36,568 bases of DNA. Origin: Clostridia bacterium (GTDB lineage: Bacteria; Bacillota; Clostridia; Oscillospirales; QAMX01). Under the pieces are notes generated by a model, which saw nothing but the letters and a program-made list of their open reading frames with translations, had not been told where the DNA came from and searched no databases. The position numbers were made by a program, and so were the translations under genes. Of this stretch, positions 32,895 to 36,568 are shown one piece after another (position 1 is the stretch's first letter; the number at the start of each line of letters is the position of its first letter). The stretch covers positions 1-36,568 of the forward strand of contig JAFYLV010000157.1 in assembly GCA_017556885.1 (NCBI GenBank), given 5' to 3'.

Positions 32895-33794
32895 ATGCAA
32901 ACGCCCCGTGTCGGCATGCGCCGACGCAGACTGATCATCAAACAACGGGCCAAGACCATCTCCGCCCTTTTCTATTTCCGGCTGCTGGTGCTCTTTGCCC
33001 TGTATTTCTTCCCCTTTACGCTGGCGGCAGATCTATTCGGCCGCATCAGCTTCGGAGGGCCGGAATTCCAGCTTTTCGGTATCACCGTGAATGTAACACG
33101 GGAGCTTCTGCTGCTCGGAACGCTGGTGCTGGAATCCCCCATTTTCCTCGGTGTGTGCGATTACATGCTCGCCCTCGACCGGGAGACGCCTAAGCCCCTC
33201 GTTTCCGTCTTCTCCTGGTACAGCGAAGGCCCCCGTGTCAAAGAAGGGCTGCGCTATTCACTTTTTAACATCGTACTTCACGTGATCCTCTTTCCCCTGC
33301 AGCGGCTTCCGATGCTTTGGGCTGCAGGTCATATGGAGGAATACTCCAATGCCGCCGCTGCGGTCATGGAGGCAGCCCGGACAGGTACCGAGGCGGATAT
33401 GTCCGTTGTAGACACCGTCACCCGCCTCTCCGGGCAGATCACCGCCTGCGAGGGCATCGTTCTGCTCGCCACGGTCATCACGATGTGGTTCGCACCGCTT
33501 CCCTACCTGCTGGCAGAGGATCCCGGCAACGGCAGTTTCTTCCGCAAGGTCCTTGCATCGATGACGGTCATGCGCGGCCATCTCATCGAATACTGCATCT
33601 TCTGTGTGAGCTTTGCCGGCTGGTATCTGCTTGCAAGCCTCTTCGGGCAGTACATGTGCGTCCTCTTCTACCCCTATATCCACATTGCACAGGCCATTTT
33701 CCTCAACCGGCTGATCCTCGCCCGGCGGCGTATGGATGCCCCGCCTCCCGAAACCCCTGACGAGGGAAAGCCCGAGAATCCGGAAAATCAATAA
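32895..33794 (+). CDS. Polytopic membrane protein, DUF975-like
   Basis: 299 residues with about five to six hydrophobic spans and a basic N terminus (RRRRLIIKQRAK). The segment SMTVMRGHLIEYCIFCVSFAGWYLLASLFG followed by an LFYPYIHIAQAIFLNRL stretch resembles the conserved C-terminal part of DUF975 proteins. The tail (PPPETPDEGKPENPENQ) is hydrophilic and acidic. No function is known. It follows the VanW gene by 34 bases, with SD AAAGGAG upstream, and precedes cysS by 32 bases, so all three are probably co-transcribed. Confidence 0.7.
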   Translation: MQTPRVGMRRRRLIIKQRAKTISALFYFRLLVLFALYFFPFTLAADLFGRISFGGPEFQLFGITVNVTRELLLLGTLVLESPIFLGVCDYMLALDRETPKPLVSVFSWYSEGPRVKEGLRYSLFNIVLHVILFPLQRLPMLWAAGHMEEYSNAAAAVMEAARTGTEADMSVVDTVTRLSGQITACEGIVLLATVITMWFAPLPYLLAEDPGNGSFFRKVLASMTVMRGHLIEYCIFCVSFAGWYLLASLFGQYMCVLFYPYIHIAQAIFLNRLILARRRMDAPPPETPDEGKPENPENQ

Positions 33795-33826
33795 TTCAAA
33801 TACAATCGGCAAGGAGTGTTTTTCAT

Positions 33827-35251
33827 ATGTCCCTTTCCATTTACAATACCCTCTCCCGCACTAAGGAGGAATTTGTTCCTCTGCAGGGCAAAAATGTCGG
33901 CATGTATGTCTGCGGCCCCACGGTCTACGGCATGCCCCATGTCGGCCACGCCAAGAGCTACGTCAGCTTTGATATCATCCACCGCTATCTGACCTATCTT
34001 GGCTACAACGTCAAGTACGTGCAGAATATCACCGATGTCGGTCACCTTGTCGGTGACTCCGATGAGGGCGAGGACAAGATTCAGAAGCAGGCCCGCCTTG
34101 AGGCGCTGGATCCCGTTGCCATTGCCTACCGCTATGAAACCCTTTATTTTGATTGCATGGATGCCCTCGGTGTCCGCAAGCCCACCATCTCCTGCCGCGC
34201 CACCGGCCACATCATCGAGATCATCGCCATGGTGCAGGAGCTGCTGGACAAGGGTTATGCCTATGTCACCGATGCAGGCAACGTTTATTACCGTGTTTCT
34301 TCCTTCAAGGATTACGGCAAACTCTCCCACCGCGAGATCGACGAGACCGTCTCCGGCTCCCGTATCTCCGTGGCAGATGATAAGGAGCAGCCCGAGGATT
34401 TCGCCCTCTGGAAGCGTGCCGACGGCGGCCATCTCATGAAGTGGCCCTCTCCCTGGGGCGAAGGCTACCCCGGCTGGCACATTGAGTGCTCCGTCATGAG
34501 CCGCAAGTATCTCGGCGAGACCTTTGACATCCACGGCGGCGGCATTGACAATATGTTCCCCCATCACGACTGCGAGATCGCCCAGTCCGAGGCGGCCAAC
34601 GGCTGCCCCTTCGTTAAATACTTTGTTCATAACAACCTCGTCACCGTCAACGGTCAGAAGATGGGCAAGTCCCTCGGCAACTTCATCACCCTGCCCGATC
34701 TCTTTGCGGAATTTGATCCCATGCTCATCCGCTTCTATATCCTGCAGGCACACTACCGCAAGCCCACCGACTTCGACCGCACCAAGATCGCCGAGGTAGG
34801 CGACATCTACGATAAGCTCTGCGCCTCCATCGCCTCTGCCCGCCGCCGCGCGGGAGATGCCGCCCCCATTGAGGATGCCGATGCAGCCCGTCTGCAGGCG
34901 GATTTCGAGGCCGCGATGAACGACGATTTCAACACCGCCCTCGCCATTTCCACCGTCTACGAGCTCTCCAAGACCCTCAACACCGAGTGTGCCAAGGGCG
35001 CTCCCGATGCAGGTCGTCTCGCGGCTCTGCTTCGTGTCGTTGACGAGTGCTTTGTGCCCGTTCTCGGCCTCACATTTGCGGCCAAGGGCGGCGATGACAG
35101 TGGAAAGTACATCGAGTATATCCTCCAGCTTCGTGCCGATATGCGCAAGGAAAAGCGCTTTGACGTGGCCGATCGCATTCGCGATGACCTCGCCGCCATG
35201 GGCGTCGAAGTTCTGGACGGCAAGGCCGGGTCCGGCTGGCGGCTGAAGTGA
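33827..35251 (+). CDS. cysS: Cysteinyl-tRNA synthetase
   Basis: CysS charges tRNA-Cys. The protein is 474 residues, the usual length. The class I signatures are HVGHAKSY (HIGH form) and KMGKS (KMSKS form; NGQKMGKSLGNF). The zinc ligands are visible in YVCGPTVY, HIECSVMS and GIDNMFPHHDCE. The C-terminal domain is helical with a DALR-like segment and ends in a KAGSGWRLK tail. SD AAGGAG lies about 11 bases upstream. The stop overlaps the next gene by 4 bases (GTGA). Confidence 0.98.
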   Translation: MSLSIYNTLSRTKEEFVPLQGKNVGMYVCGPTVYGMPHVGHAKSYVSFDIIHRYLTYLGYNVKYVQNITDVGHLVGDSDEGEDKIQKQARLEALDPVAIAYRYETLYFDCMDALGVRKPTISCRATGHIIEIIAMVQELLDKGYAYVTDAGNVYYRVSSFKDYGKLSHREIDETVSGSRISVADDKEQPEDFALWKRADGGHLMKWPSPWGEGYPGWHIECSVMSRKYLGETFDIHGGGIDNMFPHHDCEIAQSEAANGCPFVKYFVHNNLVTVNGQKMGKSLGNFITLPDLFAEFDPMLIRFYILQAHYRKPTDFDRTKIAEVGDIYDKLCASIASARRRAGDAAPIEDADAARLQADFEAAMNDDFNTALAISTVYELSKTLNTECAKGAPDAGRLAALLRVVDECFVPVLGLTFAAKGGDDSGKYIEYILQLRADMRKEKRFDVADRIRDDLAAMGVEVLDGKAGSGWRLK

Positions 35252-36063
35252 CCGCCGCCGATCTGAAGGTTTTGTCTGCAGCCGTAGAGATCGGGCTTCC
35301 CGAACCTCTGCGGCTGCTTCACATAACCGATACTCATGTCAACCTTCCCGGCCCGGGAAATCCCACCGAGGAGGCCTACACCGAAAATTTCGCCGCCGCC
35401 ATCGAATACGCCAAGGCACAGGATCTCTTCGTGGTCCATACGGGCGATCTGACGGTTTACAACACGCCGGAGAATTACGCCTTTGCAAAACGCATGCTCT
35501 CCGAAGTGGATCACATTTGCATCATCGGCAATCACGATCTCACCCTGCCCGGCAAAGTCGGCCACAATGACCCCGTGATGGGCGCAAAGGTGCTTCCCGA
35601 GGTGCAGGCCTATTTTGAGCATGATCTTACCTTCTCCTCCCGCATCGTCGGCGGCGTAAATTTCGTCAGCCTCAACAATATCCACTATCGGATCAAGCCC
35701 TGGCAGGTGGAGCGTCTGCAGGCTGAAGCAAAGCGCGGCTATCCCATCATTCTGCTGCTCCACATTCCGCTCTTTGATTCCGAAGAGGCTAAGATCATGG
35801 CAGATAAAGGCCGCAAATGCCCCCACATGCTTACACCGCCGGAGCAATACCGTGCCGTTTACGGTGAACACACCTGGGCACGGCAGTGCGCCGATGCGGA
35901 TACCCTCGACGCCGTGCGGTACATCGGCAGTGAGCCCGCAATCCGTGCGATCTTTGCCGGACATCTGCACGAACGGCATGACGGTATCTGCGACTGCGGC
36001 AAGCGCCAAATCATCACAAACGGCGTTTTTCAAGGCTACGTCCGTGAAATCATGGTATATTAA
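35248..36063 (+). CDS. Calcineurin-like metallophosphoesterase
   Basis: 271 residues, beginning with GTG that overlaps the cysS stop (GTGA), so its translation should be coupled to cysS. The metal-binding motifs are complete: HITDTHVN (about residue 27), VHTGDLTVYN, IIGNHDLT, LLHIPLF and FAGHLHERHDG. The fold is that of Icc/GlpQ-like phosphodiesterases such as cAMP or glycerophosphodiester hydrolases; the substrate is unknown. A 15-bp hairpin follows the stop. Confidence 0.85.
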   Translation: MTAADLKVLSAAVEIGLPEPLRLLHITDTHVNLPGPGNPTEEAYTENFAAAIEYAKAQDLFVVHTGDLTVYNTPENYAFAKRMLSEVDHICIIGNHDLTLPGKVGHNDPVMGAKVLPEVQAYFEHDLTFSSRIVGGVNFVSLNNIHYRIKPWQVERLQAEAKRGYPIILLLHIPLFDSEEAKIMADKGRKCPHMLTPPEQYRAVYGEHTWARQCADADTLDAVRYIGSEPAIRAIFAGHLHERHDGICDCGKRQIITNGVFQGYVREIMVY

Positions 36064-36071
36064 GAATAGAC

Positions 36072-36108
36072 ACCACCCCCTCTGCGATATGCGCGCAGAG
36101 GGGGTGGT
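36072..36108 (+). terminator. Hairpin after the metallophosphoesterase gene
   Basis: ACCACCCCCTCTGCG (36072-36086) pairs perfectly with CGCAGAGGGGGTGGT (36094-36108), 7-base loop. The stem is very stable, but no U run follows on either strand. It may work as a transcription block or protect the mRNA 3' end. Confidence 0.6.
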
Positions 36109-36182
36109 AGCATTTAGCGGAACGTAATATTGCTGCCGGGAAGAAAAGGCACCTAAGAAAAAAATTTTATAATTCGCCCGTT

Positions 36183-36217
36183 AAAAAGCGCCCTCCGGAA
36201 AAACCGGAGGGCGCTTT
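36183..36217 (-). terminator. Terminator of gap
   Basis: A 14-bp stem (36185-36198 with 36204-36217, 5-base loop) is followed on the minus strand by a U run. It begins 21 bases after the gap stop codon. Confidence 0.95.
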
Positions 36218-36238
36218 CTGTTAACTTTTCGGAGAGAC

Positions 36239-36568
36239 TTAGATCTCGGCGAAGTACTTGATGGTGCGGACCATCTGAGAAACGTAGGAGTTCTCGTTGT
36301 CGTACCAGGACACGACCTGAACCTGGGTCTTGCCGTCGGGCAGCTTAGCAACCATGGTCTGGGTAGCATCGAACAGGGAGCCGAAGGTCATACCGATGAT
36401 GTCGGAGGAGACGATCTCGTCCTCGGTGTAGCCGTAGGACTCGGTAGCAGCAGCCTTCATGGCAGCGTTGATCTCAGCGACAGTGACTTCCTTGGCAACA
36501 ACAGCATTCTGGATGGTGGTGGAGCCGGTGGGAGTGAGGATACGCTGGGCAGCGCCGATCAGCTTGCC
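36239..36568 (-). CDS. gap: Glyceraldehyde-3-phosphate dehydrogenase, C-terminal part (cut by the window edge)
   Basis: GAPDH of glycolysis. Only the last 109 residues are in the window; the frame runs open to the right edge, starting GKLIGAAQRILTPTGSTT. Typical segments are INAAMKAAATESYGYTEDE, IVSSDIIG, FGSLFDATQTMV and the C-terminal SWYDNENSYVSQMVRTIKYF. The codon choice is strongly biased, as expected for a highly expressed gene. The catalytic Cys and NAD-binding part lie outside the window. It is convergent with the metallophosphoesterase gene and ends at a strong terminator. Confidence 0.97.
   Translation of the reverse strand, partial: GKLIGAAQRILTPTGSTTIQNAVVAKEVTVAEINAAMKAAATESYGYTEDEIVSSDIIGMTFGSLFDATQTMVAKLPDGKTQVQVVSWYDNENSYVSQMVRTIKYFAEI

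Overview
This is a GC-rich chromosomal segment with tightly packed genes from a bacterium. It is most likely a member of Bacillota class Clostridia, and gut Oscillospirales-type lineages fit best. Pointers are a perfect CIRCE/HrcA operator before groES, an ECF-type ThiT thiamine transporter under a TPP riboswitch with an intrinsic terminator, VanW/G5 and Big_2 cell-surface proteins, a Firmicutes-type RF1 and a perfect ARG box. I cannot name a genus. No phage, transposon, CRISPR array, rRNA or tRNA is visible, and no gene-free stretch exceeds 300 bases.

Layout. (1) 1-5157, minus strand: groES-groEL, cut by the window edge and with groEL broken by an in-frame TAG; a THUMP-type RNA methyltransferase; and a tandem pair of related TIM-barrel glycoside-hydrolase-like proteins with their own promoter and terminator. 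(2) 5370-14154, plus strand: nine close genes. They are an Lgt-like membrane protein, a secreted Ig-like (Big_2) protein, prfA, a Sua5/TsaC-type protein, coaE, an M18 aminopeptidase, a TtcA-like sulfurtransferase, a Gfo/Idh/MocA oxidoreductase and a YfcE-type phosphoesterase, closed by a strong terminator. (3) 14226-17425, minus strand: an MgtC-family protein and a thiT gene with promoter, TPP riboswitch and terminator. The thiT gene lies between two close copies of a histidine phosphatase gene whose promoters are also alike. (4) 17619-29343, plus strand: an arginine operon, argG-argC-argJ-argB-argD-argF-carA-carB, with a near-consensus promoter, a perfect ArgR operator just downstream of it and a strong terminator at the end. 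argH is not in it. (5) 29456-36063, plus strand: uxaC, a VanW/G5 wall protein, a membrane protein, cysS and a metallophosphoesterase. (6) The 3' part of gap on the minus strand at the right edge.

The most unusual locus is the end of the arginine operon. CarA has Gly at the position of the catalytic Cys, Ala at the catalytic His and Ala at the Ser47 position, so glutaminase activity should be lost and carbamoyl phosphate would have to be made from free ammonia. CarB is 1342 residues long because a complete diaminopimelate epimerase (DapF) domain follows its allosteric domain in the same frame. That DapF domain has Ala where the first catalytic Cys is expected, with a Cys three residues later. 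The operon therefore supplies ornithine, carbamoyl phosphate, citrulline and argininosuccinate, and physically ties a lysine/peptidoglycan enzyme domain to arginine control.
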